Shown here piece after piece: positions 1 through 13,000 of a stretch of DNA of 64,000 nt. The notes below the pieces were generated by a model that saw only the letters and a list, made by a program, of their open reading frames with translations, made no database searches and had not been told where the DNA came from. The position numbers were made by a program, and so were the translations under genes. Source of the DNA: Channa striata (taxonomy: Eukaryota > Chordata > Actinopteri > Anabantiformes > Channidae). The stretch is from positions 21,202,215-21,266,214 of the forward strand of contig CM065182.1 in assembly GCA_033026295.1 (NCBI GenBank), in the 5' to 3' direction. Position 1 is the stretch's first letter. Every line of letters begins with the position of its first letter.

Positions 1-370
1 GCTTAGGGTCATCCAGTTCTTAATGTCATCAATGCATGACAGAAGTGATTTAATAGAGAAATCGTCACTTTTCTTCAGTGGTATATAAATCTGACTGTCT
101 TCAGCATAACAATGAAAATACATGCCATGATTTCTAAGGATGGAACCCAGGGGAAGAAGATGAAGGGAAAAAAGGAGAGGCCCAAAAATAGACCCCTGGG
201 GAATCCCATATAATAGGGGAGCTGAAAAAGATTCAGAACCAGTAAGGTTCACACATGCGGTTCTGTCACCCAAATAGGACCTAAACCATTTTAAAGCAGT
301 ACCATAGATGTCCACCATGTGCTGCAGCCGAGATAATAAAATATTGTGGTCCACAATAATGTTCCATGAT
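1..370 (-). mobile_element. CR1/L2-clade LINE reverse transcriptase fragment, cut by window edge
   Basis: Read on the minus strand, this stretch gives a continuous reverse-transcriptase core. It contains a W-F-R-S-Y-L-G-D-R block, the GIPQGS...GPLLFSL motif, and the catalytic box as C-Y-A-E-D followed by Q-I-Y-I-P-L-K. These are hallmarks of the CR1/L2/Rex1 group of fish non-LTR retrotransposons. The usual YADD box reads YAED, so the first catalytic aspartate is replaced by glutamate and the copy is probably inactive. The remainder lies beyond base 1 on its 3' side and is lost near base 370 on its 5' side. Which of L2 or Rex1 it belongs to cannot be decided from this length. Confidence 0.75.
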
Positions 371-2338
371 CAGCCAAAACTTTATGACTACCGTAATATG
401 CTGTGAATTCCCTGTGTGCTGCCAATACAGCTCTGACCATCTGATCCAACAGACTCTGCAAAACCTCTCAAGTTGCCCTGTGATATCTGGCTCAAGATGT
501 TATAAACAGATGCTATTAGTTGCAAGGTAGCCATGAATTGGACTCCCTGTTTCACCATATCTACATGATCTGAGCAGTTATAATAACGCCTTGGACTTTT
601 CATTACTAAAACCAAGCATACAAATGTGTGAGGTGTGACTGGGTGCATCCTAAAGGCTTCCAATGTGTTGGAAGGTGCCACATGACATTCACATGAATAC
701 CTTTTGCCACAGTCGGCCTTTGAGATCTTTGACCATCAGGATACCCTTTACTCACCTCATGCATCAACAAGCCTTGGACCTCTAAAGCCCATTGACCAGC
801 TTGTGATTGGTCTGGACTCTCTAATCCAGATGTGAGGGCATTACAGCACGGCTTGACATGGTCGCGCAGTGTTGAATGTAGTCACAATCTTTATATATAA
901 GGTATGCAGGTTAATGGTCTGCTTATATACTGCTTTCTAAACCACTTTACAGTGACTGCATTTACATGCACTCATGTAACCAGGTTACTCAGAGAAATAA
1001 GCTTTCTCATGAAAACGGGGAACAGTGTGAACTGGTTACTGGTTTCTCCTCTTCCTCTTTGAGGCACTTTGTGTTTATTACATTTTCTGCCGAACTTTAG
1101 GCAGACTTTGTTTAAAAAAAAGAGGCAGCATTGCTGCTGTTAATGTTCCCTTCCTCATTCAGTCAGCCATGGCTATGTGTATAGCTACAAAAGAAATCTG
1201 CAATTTATGACAGAAATCAAGTTTCCCTAATCACCCCAATTTCGGAAACCAGCTTTCTGTTTACGCGACAGTTGGTAACCAGGTTACAGCTGGCTTTCTT
1301 GGGAAACCTAATTTCTGAAGTTCATGTAATGCACTGAATATTGCTCGTCATTCACTCATTTATCTATTCTCACACAAAGTCACACCTGGATGAAGGCAGT
1401 TGCTATGCAAGGTGCTTGCCTTACTCACTGGAAGCAACTTGGGGTTCAGAGGTTTACCTACAGACACATAGCAAGAAGGAGCTAAGAATCTGCCACCAGT
1501 TCATACTCTAGTTTGTTTACAGTACATCTAATATTAGTTTCCTTTTTTTCCTGAATTTGTGTTCAACATAATGAATCATGTCTTAAAGATGATCAAGCAT
1601 ATGAACAAATTCTTTCTTACTAAGAACTTTTAACCCAAGGTTATTTTAGAGTTGACCTGATGAGCTGATGTCCTGAAACCTGTTACTTAGCCTGAGTAGC
1701 TGATCAAACACTCCTGCTCTCTGTATCAAAGTAGAACTTTATGTGTAAATTTTAGTCTCTCTATGTATTCTGTATGAGCATAGTCTTCTTAGTGAGATGC
1801 TGAATGTGTCATAACATTTTTCTCATAATAGAAGCTTAATAGATACTTTGTTCTAGCTACTTGTATTTCTGCCAGAGTTGCCTAAACTAGCCGATGGAGG
1901 TGAATTCAGGTGTGTTTGTGTGTACATTAATAATGCCCCCCATACCACCCAACCACCCTTGATTTCCTTCCCTCTTAAGAATTGGGATATTTTGCCCTAG
2001 CTGAAAACCAAGGTGAGACATACAGTGTGAGCCTGACCACATCCAAATGTGACATGTTGTTCATTTATTTAAACTTTGCATTCACATGCAATTGTTTGGA
2101 TATAATACATCCAAATACAGATTACATGTCGATTTGTTACCTAGAAGAAGGTTCAAACTGGCTCCGTCTGTTATCAGTCTTTAAGTTGGCAAACTTTTGG
2201 TTTCATACTGTACTTAACATAAAAAAAAATTAGCAATAAAGCAAATAGAGCAAATCATAATTACAAATACAATTGCAATTAAACTATCGGCAAAATGACT
2301 TTAATTTTAAAAACTTACAACGCAAAATAGCATCTCCA
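371..2338. other. AT-rich intergenic DNA, no gene seen
   Basis: No reading frame here has coding-like composition or plausible splice sites. The only longer open stretch (388-681, minus) has no recognisable domain. No tRNA-like or rRNA-like sequence was noticed. Confidence 0.5.
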
Positions 2339-2349
2339 TCTGTCACAGT

Positions 2350-3085
2350 TCTTGTATGACTTGAGGACTCAGGAATAGATGAATAAAGAGTAAACAAAAC
2401 ACAACAGGTGCAGGTTTAAAGAACTCACAAAACACACTAAGTAAGGCACAATTCACCAAAAACAATGCAAGGAATGGGAACAACTATTGCTTGATGTTCC
2501 TAGAACTAATTGAAAACCTAATAAGAGCTTGAAAAAAAAGAACCTGAATAAGCAAACCATGGCAAATCTATGGCAAAAACATAACACTGACAAAGGTTTA
2601 AGAAAAGCAAATGTGAACCAACGAGGAAGTGAGGAGGCTAGAACTTTGTTGGAACTTAAACGGTCAACATCATAACCTAGGCAAAACCCAATAAAAATAG
2701 CTGAAAGCCAGAAGGAGGGACAAGCTAACAAATGTGAAAACAAAGTAATGAGACTTTGTGAAATCCTGATCTAACAACATGACAAGTAATTAAACTAACC
2801 AAAAGGTAACAAAACTCAGTCTAGGTCCAACTTACAACAGTGCAAAGAAAGGAGAGAGTCTGTGACAACTTACGACGAACACGGCATAACACAAAAGCAG
2901 CCAAAACTCTCACGAGTCCTTGATGAACTTCCACAAAACAGGAGAGAAAATGGAACGAATGAATAGGGAGGGGAAGTGAGAGGGTGACAGAGAGCAGGCT
3001 GAGCTCGAGTGAATGGGGAAGAGGAAAAGCCAGAGTGAAAATAAAATAAGGTCACAGACGGGAAACCAAGAACTGCGCCGTGACA
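2350..3085. mobile_element. Non-autonomous DNA transposon-like element with TGTCAC termini
   Basis: The left side begins TGTCACAGTTCTT near 2341 and the right side ends AAGAACTGCGCCGTGACA at about 3069-3086. The reverse complement of the right end is TGTCACGGCGCAGTTCTT, so the two ends match as an inverted repeat apart from five extra bases on the right. The roughly 740-bp interior is purine-rich on the plus strand and has no transposase reading frame. This is the form of a fish MITE or deleted DNA transposon. No clear target-site duplication was found, so the superfamily is not assigned and the exact ends are approximate. Confidence 0.5.
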
Positions 3086-3480
3086 CTAATACAGCATAAC
3101 TTCTGGGCTATTGATGTGGACTCCATTATGTGGTACAGCAAACTGGTAACTTTACATGACAAGTGTTTAATTGTGGGGCATAAAACAGCCGCTGTTGGTA
3201 TATCCATGGGATTGCTTTGATGAGCTCCACTGGCAATGACCTGCTGTTCATCTCCATTCCACCAGGTGTCTCCACCTCTCAGACCCAGCAGGCCTACACC
3301 TCTCAGGTACTCCAGCCAGAAGAAGCTCTCTACCTCCGCAAGAAGAAGAAACGGCCCATCCTTCATGACCCATACACTCGCTTTTCTGCTCTGTTGTACC
3401 GCCGCCCACCTCGGGAGGACCAGAAGGCTATTTTGGCTAGCATGGACAACATAGACCTAGACCATGCCACTCTTCTCTGA
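3083..3480 (+). pseudogene. Coding-like relic of an unidentified protein, frame changes at about 3218
   Basis: Two adjacent open stretches look coding but lie in different frames. The first (3098-3217) reads NFWAIDVDSIMWYSKLV and continues to GISMGLL before a TGA. The second starts with the ATG at 3220 and runs to a TGA at 3478-3480. It is about 86 residues, with a basic cluster LRKKKKRPILHDPYTRF and the ending MDNIDLDHATLL. Composition and codon variety differ from the AT-rich flanks. It directly follows the transposon-like element ending near 3085. I do not recognise the family. It could be a frameshifted retrocopy or two exons of a real gene with a very short intron, and neither is shown. 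Confidence 0.35.
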
Positions 3481-3852
3481 AAGTTCAAGAACAAGGTCAC
3501 AACCATGCAACTTGGTCCCTTCCCAAAAAGAGGTTAGCGACAGCTAGCTCCCCGTTGTTAAAAAATAACACTACACAATTAAAAGATGTTTTTTGTGTAT
3601 TAGCTATGGGGAATATCACTAAATTTCAGCATTCAGATTCGGTATATTCTGTAGACCTTGGTCAATTCAATCTGCATTAGCTAGCATTTTGCCAAGTTAA
3701 AAAACTAGTATGTAATGACCCGCGAAATAATTTGGAAAATCTGAAATTTGAACAAGAACCCAAGAAATTATTTCAGAGATCAAACCTTTTTTCAGGTAAA
3801 GAGTTAAAGACTTACCATCACTAGAACAGTAGACATCACAGATAGGAGTCCA

Positions 3853-4963
3853 TGGGCCTCATTTATCAAAGCATGCGTAGAACAAGATTTAAATGTGTGT
3901 GGAAGGACCGGCCTGTTCTAAAAAATGTAATTGGTTTTCATCAAAGCAGCATGCACACAGCTTTACACAAATCTCAACTTGTGCACATGCAGCCTCATTT
4001 ACATACAGGAACACCTCCCACATACCAAACAGCTTCCTGAAAGTCCTAATAGGTTTTGTTGGGGACAAAAGTGGTAATAATTAATTAACTAATACGAAAA
4101 CATCCCAGACGAGTTTACAAAAAGACTGTATAGTGTCCTCAGTGTGAACAGATATGAACTGGATGAATCACGGACAGGATTCATGAATATAGGGGACTGT
4201 TTCTCCATTGTAAGTGTGTTTGACACTGTTCTACAATGTTTTTACCACACTGCTTTGTTGCTTAAAAGTGGCTTCTACGTGTGATTTTGTTGAGCCTGGA
4301 AGTGAAGTGGTGTGTGCAAGTCCTCATGAGCTCAACACAGTGTGAATGCATCCACTGCTACTGCAGTAGGAGTCCTGTTTAGGGTCGATGCAAAATCAGA
4401 CTAATAAAGCAGACGAGAACTAAGATCAGGAGAGTAACAACCTTCCATTCAGTGTGGTCATGGTTTGACACTCAAGATACGGAGTACAGGTGATTGGCAG
4501 AGGTTTCACTTTACGTGAAATAGCAGGGTAAAAAATAGAAATTTGCCACAGTGTAATTTTTATCGATTTACTGCGCTAAATTATGAGTTAACCAATTTAT
4601 GAATATCACAAAATAAACAAATAACCTACCTGTCAATTAAAACAACTGATAATTTATGATTAATAATAACATACAAATACAGTTTCATAAATGACTATAA
4701 TGGAATTTTATTGACAGATCTGCCACAACAGCACTGCAGGCAAAACAATATGAAATGGAGACTATAATGGCCTCATTAATTTAGCAAGAAAAGTTTTTTC
4801 AATTTGTTGGCATGTCTGGTCTGTGGTGGTTCCACATGTATGTACATTTTGAGGCGCAAAAAGAGATCTAAGATATTACATAAATATGATTTTGTTTGCA
4901 GAAAAGTGCACATGCAAAGCACAAAATTGTGCGTACAGTCGGTTGATAAATGAGACCCATTCT
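3853..4963. mobile_element. Inverted-repeat DNA element with GGGCCTCATTTATCAA ends
   Basis: The left terminus is GGGCCTCATTTATCAA at 3855-3870. The right end near 4940-4962 reads GTTGATAAATGAGACCC, which is its reverse complement with one mismatch. The intervening 1.1 kb is AT-rich and carries no transposase frame. Such GGGCCTCATTTAT termini are common on non-autonomous DNA elements in fish genomes. The superfamily cannot be assigned from sequence alone because the target-site duplication is unclear. Confidence 0.5.
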
Positions 4964-7360
4964 TCTGAGACTCTCTGTCTGAAAAGAGTTATAATTATAT
5001 GTACTGATCAGGATGCCCAACGGCACAAAATGTTCTGTCTAGGCTTGAATCTAGTAGTATTACCTTTTACAAATGTGTTTAGACTGCTAGCAATTTTAAT
5101 CGAAATGATAGCTGCCACAGTTTCCAATGTTTTACTCCAGTGCAAAGGAATTAATCATAAAATGGCAATACTTGATTACTACTGTATGTCCTACTTTCCT
5201 TTTTTTGTCAGACCAAAACAAAAAAACAAAGAAAATGCCAGTTTACCTAGTCCAGGAAAACAGTTTTCATTAGAAAGGCTTTTCCAGGCTTGGGTCTTGT
5301 TTCTTATGCTGAGCCAACCCCCCTCCATAAAGCCCTGCTGGTCTCCGTTTACAGCACCTTCCACCGGAATCTCTCCGCCAGCAACTTCTCTTATCTGCCG
5401 AGAAACTCGCCTCACAAACATGGGTGTTCTAACTTCCTACCAAGTATACCTCAGAGCACAGGACACGAGACCACACAACCACCAGGATCAGCCAGCAGAA
5501 CAAACTAGCCTTTTCCATCCCTTTAGTCATTACTGGAGAGTTTTGTCTTATCTTGTGTGTTCTACAATTTTCCATTCATATATGTACTTCTTCTAGACTT
5601 CATAAAGTTGTTATTTTAGTTTGCTCATTACAGTACAAAATATAATAAGATGGACATTCACCTATACTCACCATCTTTACTTTTCTTTGGTGTAAGAAAT
5701 GGTCAGGACATGGGCTTGTTGTGGACGTAATGTCTGACAGACAAAACCCCACCCTCAAACATTTACTTAAATTGTGTTACTGAGTAGATGTGATTCAGGT
5801 GTGAATCACACAGGTTTTCACCAGTTCACACATAAACCATTTATAGGCTCAATGAAAAGTGGTAATTTGAAAATGGTTTGATCCAACAGATTTTCATGAA
5901 ATTGCTCCAAACTGCTGTGAACGGTTTGCACTGGAGCAAAATCTTGTCCATTTTCACAGATGTATGTCTGCTCCTTTATCTCCATCGCCAGTTCTTCTAC
6001 TTTAGGTCGTTTAGAGGGCTCCAACTCCTAGCTCAAAAGAACTCTAATCATGCCAAAAACAAGCCAATTAAAAACAAAACAACAAACCATACATAGTGGA
6101 GGATAATATTTTGTGCCATAGAATATGATTTTGATGGTTTTATTATTAATATTGTTATTTTGGAAGGTAAAAGATCAGGGCTTTGTCCAGCCTTAATGAA
6201 GCTTCTGGTTGGTTGCTTGCTTCACTTGTGTCTATTATTTATGTTGATTTCTATATTTGTACACGGTTTATGACATACATGTATCTGCCTCTTTTGGCCA
6301 TATTCCAACCTTGTATCTGCTTGTTTGAAATGTAACATCCTTTAAGAAAACAGTATGGGATGTTGAAGGTGGCTAGCAGTGAACGTGGAGTTTGTGTTGC
6401 AGACTCTTAGGGGCACTTTGGATGCTCTGTTTTAGTTTTGAAAGATTCCAGTGAACGAGACGAATAAATTTGCATGTTTTGAAATGTGAAAACCAAGCGG
6501 CTAAAAGAAGCAAATCTTGATTGGATAAACAAAGAAAGTGCCATAACATCTATAACAATATCACGCATTATACACGCCGTAGATAGAAAAACCATGCAGG
6601 GGTGTATTATGGAATTCTACTGTCTTACTTTTTGGTCACAAGGTGCTCACTATTTCATAGGGTGTATTCACTCGTACATGTGAATATCATATCTTGGGCT
6701 TTTAATACAACAAGAAAGCAGTGTCCGTGTTCTGCTGAACTGCATCTGGAGTAGTATTGCTCAAGTATGTTAAGATGTGTTTTTTATGGATTTATTTGTG
6801 TGTATTGTAATTGTGATTTTGTGCAGATTCTGACAAGGCTGCAACTCCAACATAGTCTTCTAAAATACTAAGCCACATTTAAAGTGACTAAATTTGGTTG
6901 CCTGATGAAGATATTTCCATGATGAATGTTTGCAAGGGGGACCAGTATCTCTTTAATGAAACCAACTGAACCCCTGAGAGAAAATATCATACGAAAATAG
7001 AAGAGCAAAGAATAAAAAAAGTGTCCTCAATAATACCCAGCATAGTGTAAAAAAGCAAATTGTTGCATCATAAAGATGCATTAGGATTGTGAAGTATCTC
7101 AAAGTAAAGAAGCTAGTGCCTTTATCTATGATAGAATAAATCTCCGGGTTTGGAGCATTTGGCAGATAATACCTAAGTATTAAGTCTGTGTCAACATATT
7201 GCACTTTGAGTATATCAAATGTCATGTAAATTAAAACCACAGTGAAAACACAATCTAAACTTGCAGTCATTTCAGCGAGACAATGCAGTTGCATTGTACA
7301 ACACAACACCTTAACTCACTGATCACAATTGGCAAATCTACTAGCCAAACGAGTACACCC
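4964..7360. other. Intergenic DNA, no supported gene
   Basis: A long open frame (4886-5596, plus) exists but has no domain, no codon bias and no homology I recognise. It partly overlaps the inverted-repeat element at 3853-4963 and is judged fortuitous. The remainder is AT-rich with no convincing splice sites. Confidence 0.45.
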
Positions 7361-7366
7361 ATACAG

Positions 7367-7468
7367 CAGGTTAGTTCGCCTAAAAAGACACCTGGAGAAC
7401 GTAGCCGTCTGTCGTCACTGCGTGCGCTTGAGCAGTGGTGTCAAACAGAGGCTCTACTTACAGCATAA
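7367..7468 (+). CDS. Possible terminal coding exon of an unidentified upstream gene
   Basis: After an AG at 7365-7366 a 33-codon open stretch begins QVSSPKKTPGERSRLSS and ends QTEALLTA then TAA. It is CpG-rich and uses varied codons, in contrast to the AT-rich surroundings. The following 6.7 kb looks like non-coding or long 3'-UTR sequence. The polypyrimidine tract before the AG is weak, and no partner exon was found upstream in the window. I do not recognise the protein, so this is a low-confidence candidate exon. Confidence 0.22.
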   Translation, partial: QVSSPKKTPGERSRLSSLRALEQWCQTEALLTA

Positions 7469-9328
7469 GGTGCTTTAGACACATCAGATCGATGCTATAC
7501 TTAATAAATGACCTTCCATAAATCATTACTAATGGTACTTCCAGTTTTACAATTCTGTAACTGCTGTGTACTGTATGGTATATATGTATGTATTTTTTTT
7601 TATTAAGCAGCATGAAAAGGCTGTATCGCTGCCTGAAATAACCTGTGGTTAGAAGGCACTTGTTGGAGTGGTGGTTGAATTCAAAATCACACTGAAAGTG
7701 AAACAAGCATCTCTTCTTCTCCGTTAAAGGCTGTGTATGACACATGACACACACGCACACACTCTGCAGGCACTTTGATATTGTATATTACTCTACAAGT
7801 TAATGTACAATTGTGCCTTGTTGTGTCGAGTATCATTGTCTCTCCTTCATCTTAAGGAAGGCATTTTTATTCGATATAAGGTAAAGAAGAAGAGTGCTTT
7901 GGTTTCCTTTCAGAAGCCTGTTTGGTTTTGTATGAAATGTTTCCCTGCACATCTTCTGATGTTCGTGTTGCTGAGGGTCCTATTAGCAGAGCTCTGGAGG
8001 GTTCTCTACTGAACGAGTCAATGCACTGGGGCTGTGTGACAGAAGGGACAGTTATTGCATACTAAATAATTGTATCGTTGATTATTTACACACAGTACAT
8101 TGTATGTTTAAACTGATGCACTGATCCAATGGTTCCATGTTTCACTGGAACAAAATGCTTAAAAAGAACCAATAAGTACGTAAAAATGTACCTAAATTAT
8201 ACTGAAGATTCTTTATTGAGATTAAATTGTAGATATAAACATGTAAAATGTAAAATAAGAAATTGCATATTTTATTAAATTGGTAAATAATATGCATGCA
8301 GGTACTGAAAGCTATATAAAATATATGTTTCCTTTTTTATTTTAACATGGAAATGATTTATATACTGTATGGAAGATGCTGTAACTGTGTTTCAAGACTG
8401 GAAGTCTTATGAAAGTCTCTCTCAGAGAAAAGTGGTTTAAGTTTAAGAAGTGATAACAACAGGGTGATCCTCTACATCACCTCCAGACTGCTTTGTTCGT
8501 TTTTTATTTTTTATTTTTTTATTGGTGTGTGTGTGTGTGTGTTCATCTGTTCATTGAATGTACAGAGAATAATTACATGACAACTTCAGTACACAAGACA
8601 GCTCTTTAAACCAGCGGTGGTGGGAAATTGTAGCTTTGTGTGACTGTGGGTTATTTCGTCACCAAGGGCTCAGAGCGGACTGGAAGTGAGCTGGAGGGCT
8701 GAGGGCGAGGTCAGAGAAGCCTCAACAAAAGACGTACTGTATACCTCTTCATGTGCCACCGAGAAACGTGTCCATGTACATAGTGTATAGGGAAAGTTGT
8801 TATTTGCATGGCATCAGCATTTGAATTGCATTGACAAAAACAGGGACTTGCCACTAGCAGAGCAAACATCCTTATAGTGCTAATAGTAGAGTGGTATTTT
8901 TAGTCCGGCATTTGCAGCGAATTACACAGCTCTACCCTGAAAGTTTAAAGTACGACGGGCAGTTTTACACATACTTGTTTGTCTGAAAACAACTGTCAGG
9001 TGCCCACAGAAACTCTGAAACAGATTTTGTTTGTTGTAATATTCAGAAACATAGAGGAATGCAAGTGATCATGGCCAAAATCCACAATCCCCCCCAAAAA
9101 ATGTCCTGTGCAATGCAAAGAATGTATTAAAATATTTAGTAAAAAAATCTAAAATATGGTTAAACTTTCCAAATTAATCGCATTAAGTGAAAATCTTCCT
9201 AAGTTGCAGGCTTTTTGGATCACAATGGAAGATAATGAGTCTGTGTTAATAATTTTCAAATTTCAGTCATTTTATTACAGTCAGTAAGTCAGTAGCATTT
9301 GCAACAGGTGCCCCCTCCCAAGTTGATA
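7469..9328. other. AT-rich non-coding DNA with a short TG microsatellite
   Basis: No coding region is supported. A (GT)n tract lies at about 8525-8542. The sequence is unique-looking and rich in GTACTGTA and AATAAA words, resembling a long 3' UTR, but this is only an impression. Confidence 0.35.
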
Positions 9329-10063
9329 ATACCGTAAGCCGCTACTTTTTGAAACCATGTGCTTTTTACAGAAATAAATTTTTCTGCAGCCCTCAGATGG
9401 GCTGTAGATGGAAAAAACAAAAAGCGCCAGTTTTTATTCTTAGCGATGCAACCCAAGACGCACAACAGCAAAATGACGGTAATATTTTTACACCCTCACC
9501 CCCTCAGAATGGAAAACACGCAAGAAATTCATGATGCAGCTTTTAATTTGAAGCCATCGATCTGGCTATCCGTGAAGGAAATCGAGTGTGACAGTGGTTT
9601 CAATGCTCAGGAGGAAGATGAATAGCGATTTGTGCTTTCAGTGCACGGAGAATGAAGCGACTTTAATAGTTGCGCAGTAGCGTGTATGAATAAACACTTA
9701 TGGTACAAAATCTTTTGTTGAGCGCAGCAACTCCTGCGTAATTCGTGAAGAATAAGAGACGTCTTCTCCTTTGGCTATGGAACAAGCCGTTTATTTATAA
9801 CAAGGGCGTTTTTGTCGGCTCTGTACATTCGACATGTGTTATACCAGCCACACATACACGTAAACGCACTCTTTACCGTAATGCAGGTAAAACAGCGCAC
9901 AGAACATCCTCATGTCTACTGTGAACAATGAGTAGGAATACAACAGATATTATTTCTCAGCCTGGATATTGGCGGCTTATAGTCCGCAAAATATATATTT
10001 CTTTTAAATTTTAGCGGGTGCGGCCTAAATTTAGGTGCGCTCTATAGTCCAGAATTTACGGTA
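9329..10063. mobile_element. MITE-like element with TACCGTAA / TTACGGTA ends
   Basis: The left side starts TACCGTAAGCCGCTAC at about 9330. The right side ends with CCAGAATTTACGGTA at about 10063, so the terminal eight bases are inverted repeats. Near the right end the sequence reads GGCGGCTTATAGTCCGC and GCGGCCTAAATTTAGG, a word pattern I associate with an abundant interspersed DNA element in fish. The interior has short open frames but no recognisable transposase. The family name is not certain. Confidence 0.45.
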
Positions 10064-13000
10064 GTATTATTACTTGAAAATGTGCCTTTACAATAAATTC
10101 AGAATAGATCAAATGTCTGATTCATTGACTAGAACTATTTCATGCAAAAAATTGCAGACGTGTGCATGTTGACCCTCATCACTTTCACTGAAAGAGCTTT
10201 AAGAAGTCTCATGATTGCCAGGACGAACAGGAGGAATTATTACAGCGAGTAAAAGAGTTTTCATTGTTCATGTGGTCGCCTGTCTACTTTTCAGGCTTCA
10301 ACCAACGTGAACCTGCACTTTAAATTGACTGCAAAACACTGTTTTACAGCCTAGTCAGAGAAACCACGCCCCTGTACCAAATAACTCTTTGACAAACTCT
10401 TCTGACAAATGTTGACATTAAATTTGAACCACAACCACGTTTTGCTAGAATAGGAATGCAATAGAAGCACATGTAGTTACATGAGTTCAGCGGAAATAAA
10501 ATTAGTCACAGCACCCAAATTTGTCTTTAGGCAATTTGGTAATTAGGGCTGGTAGAGTCGTACTTTACTACTTTTATGATCTCCATCAATTGATAGTTTT
10601 ATAGTCCATGTGAAGCGTTACCTCACAAAGAGTCTGCAGTGAAAGTGAAACTAGATGAAAAAGAAAAAGGACTTTACAGTTATCGTAGATTATTTACCAC
10701 AGAGATGCACATATGGACAGCCCCCTTTCATTAAAAGCCCTTAGTGGAACAACACAGAGCAATGATTTATAGCTGGTGGTTGTGTACAGGACGCTATAAC
10801 AGTTTAGAGTTAGTTGTGTTTGTGGTGTATCACAAAGAAAAATGTGTTTTTTCCTCCCTCATTTAAACACCATTTGTAAAGAAAATCTCAGTACTGTATC
10901 ACTCTTGACTCTTGAGCTGTGGAGAACGAGAGTCTGGTTTTGGTGTCATTCTACTCTGATTTACACGTGTCTTTTATTAAAAGTGGCTGCTTGTTGTAAT
11001 ATTGGAGAGATTCACATTTTGGAAATGTTGACCGGGCTTCGATCCTGTATGCGAATAGTGGAGAAACTCTGGTGCTAACACACACAACACCCGTAAACAG
11101 TTTCTGTCTTTACCTAAAGGACCGTGTGAACGTGTTCTTGAAGTGCACCTCTCTGCCCTCTGAGCTCACTGTACCCATCACCTTCTATATCATTCTCATA
11201 GGATTTGCCTTTTTTTCTTAATAAAAAGCAAAAAAAAGCTCTCATTTTCCAATTGGCGAGCAATCTACACATGTAATCATAATAAAGAAATCAATAGGAT
11301 TTATTAAACTATTGGTATGCTTACGGGCAAAACTGCTTATGACATTTTGGCCACAAACTGCAAACTAATAAGGAGGACGAGTTGCAGTGTGATAAATCAT
11401 AACACCGCTGGCACACCAGTGAGATGTTAAACATTACCTGTCTTTATTTCCCCTTTCATTGCCAAGGCCCTACTTTAACCGGGGGGATGTTATTACACAA
11501 TACACTAAAAATCAACTGAATAATTGCTAAAATGTTTTTTTTTTTCTATATTTATACTGATCTTAAACTAACCCATATGTTATTTACAATGTTTGATGTT
11601 GCCATGGCTACACTACTCGTACACTGACATAACAACATGCAGAAATATTGAGCAGTGACGCTGTCACGTTTGTCCAAACCTGAGGTTTAAAAAATGGATT
11701 TAAACATTTTCCTTACACCATGTAAATAATATCTCAAATAAGCATACGTTGTCATATATATTTTTTGTAGAAGAAGATATGACACACGTCATCTATTCTG
11801 AAGGCTGAGTGGGAACCGAGTAGTGTAGGGTCTGCCTCAGTGACTCATTGTACCATGATGTAACAGACCAATGTGTATATTGTATGTGACTACTGGAAAT
11901 CTTCTAAATGCTAGAAATTAGTTTAAGAATTTAATATTATAGAGCCAGGAAATATACAGAATAATATATAGAGAAAAAAAGATGTATTAGGTACACCGAC
12001 CAAAACTAACTCTGCCTAATAAACCAGCGACAGGCTTCTCTAAAACTCAACGTTATCTCCTTCATAATGGAGGATTTACTGCACGACTGTTGTATTAGAC
12101 ACACTTACTTTTAGCTTGGTGTACCTAATATATTTATATGAGTATGAATATTTATATTTGAGGACAGTACTTGTTTGCAAGAATGTATAAGTCTATATTC
12201 TATTATTTTTATATCCATTTATTGCTTTCTACTGTAGCACTGCAGAATCTTACACAAAGTAGAAATATATGACGTCCAGCATTTCAGTTGTGTGCAAAAC
12301 AAAAGAAAATGACTGTCACTGTACTGTACATCTCACTGTCTATTACACATAGACTCTCAGAGAAGGATACAGCAACCTAGTTTTTATAGCAATGTCTCTT
12401 TGGTGTGACTAGCAAATGTTAATGTGGAAATTTAATGTGGGCCATCATCCTATCACATTTATCAGTTGTTTGTTTAGGGGACATGCAATTTAGTTCCTTG
12501 CTATGTTGATTGTTTGATATTTGTTGATCTAATCACCAGGTTGGCAGCAGTCACACATTTGTCCTGAAAATCTTTTTGTGTGTCCCCTCCCCCTTACTAT
12601 GGTGCTCCCTTGCAATCAGATCATAGCACAGAATTATAAATGTATATTCATCTAATTCACAAACTGTGCAGTCTGCGACATGTGTGACAGACACAGTGCT
12701 TTGTGATGCTGCTTTGAACTGACTTACGGGGACCCAAACTGTTGCTTATGGTTCTAAACGGAAACACGTGCAAGTTAATTCTCTTGCCTTTCGCTCAAAA
12801 GTGGAGCTTGAGCATTGCAGCAGCTGCTAAACGTTACTCCAGACATTGATGACATCCGATTCAGTGCTGTACATTGCGAAGAAGAAGAAGACAAAAACAC
12901 ACACATCATACACATTCTGACAAATGGTGCTATTGAAAAATAAACATCTGTGGTGCTTTTTTTTAAGTTAGTTATTTCCTTGCTTCAGACAAAATGTAGC

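Noticed and set aside
4886..5596. 236-codon open frame on the plus strand
   Set aside because: It overlaps the end of an inverted-repeat element, has no domain, no codon bias and AT-rich repeat-like composition; judged chance.
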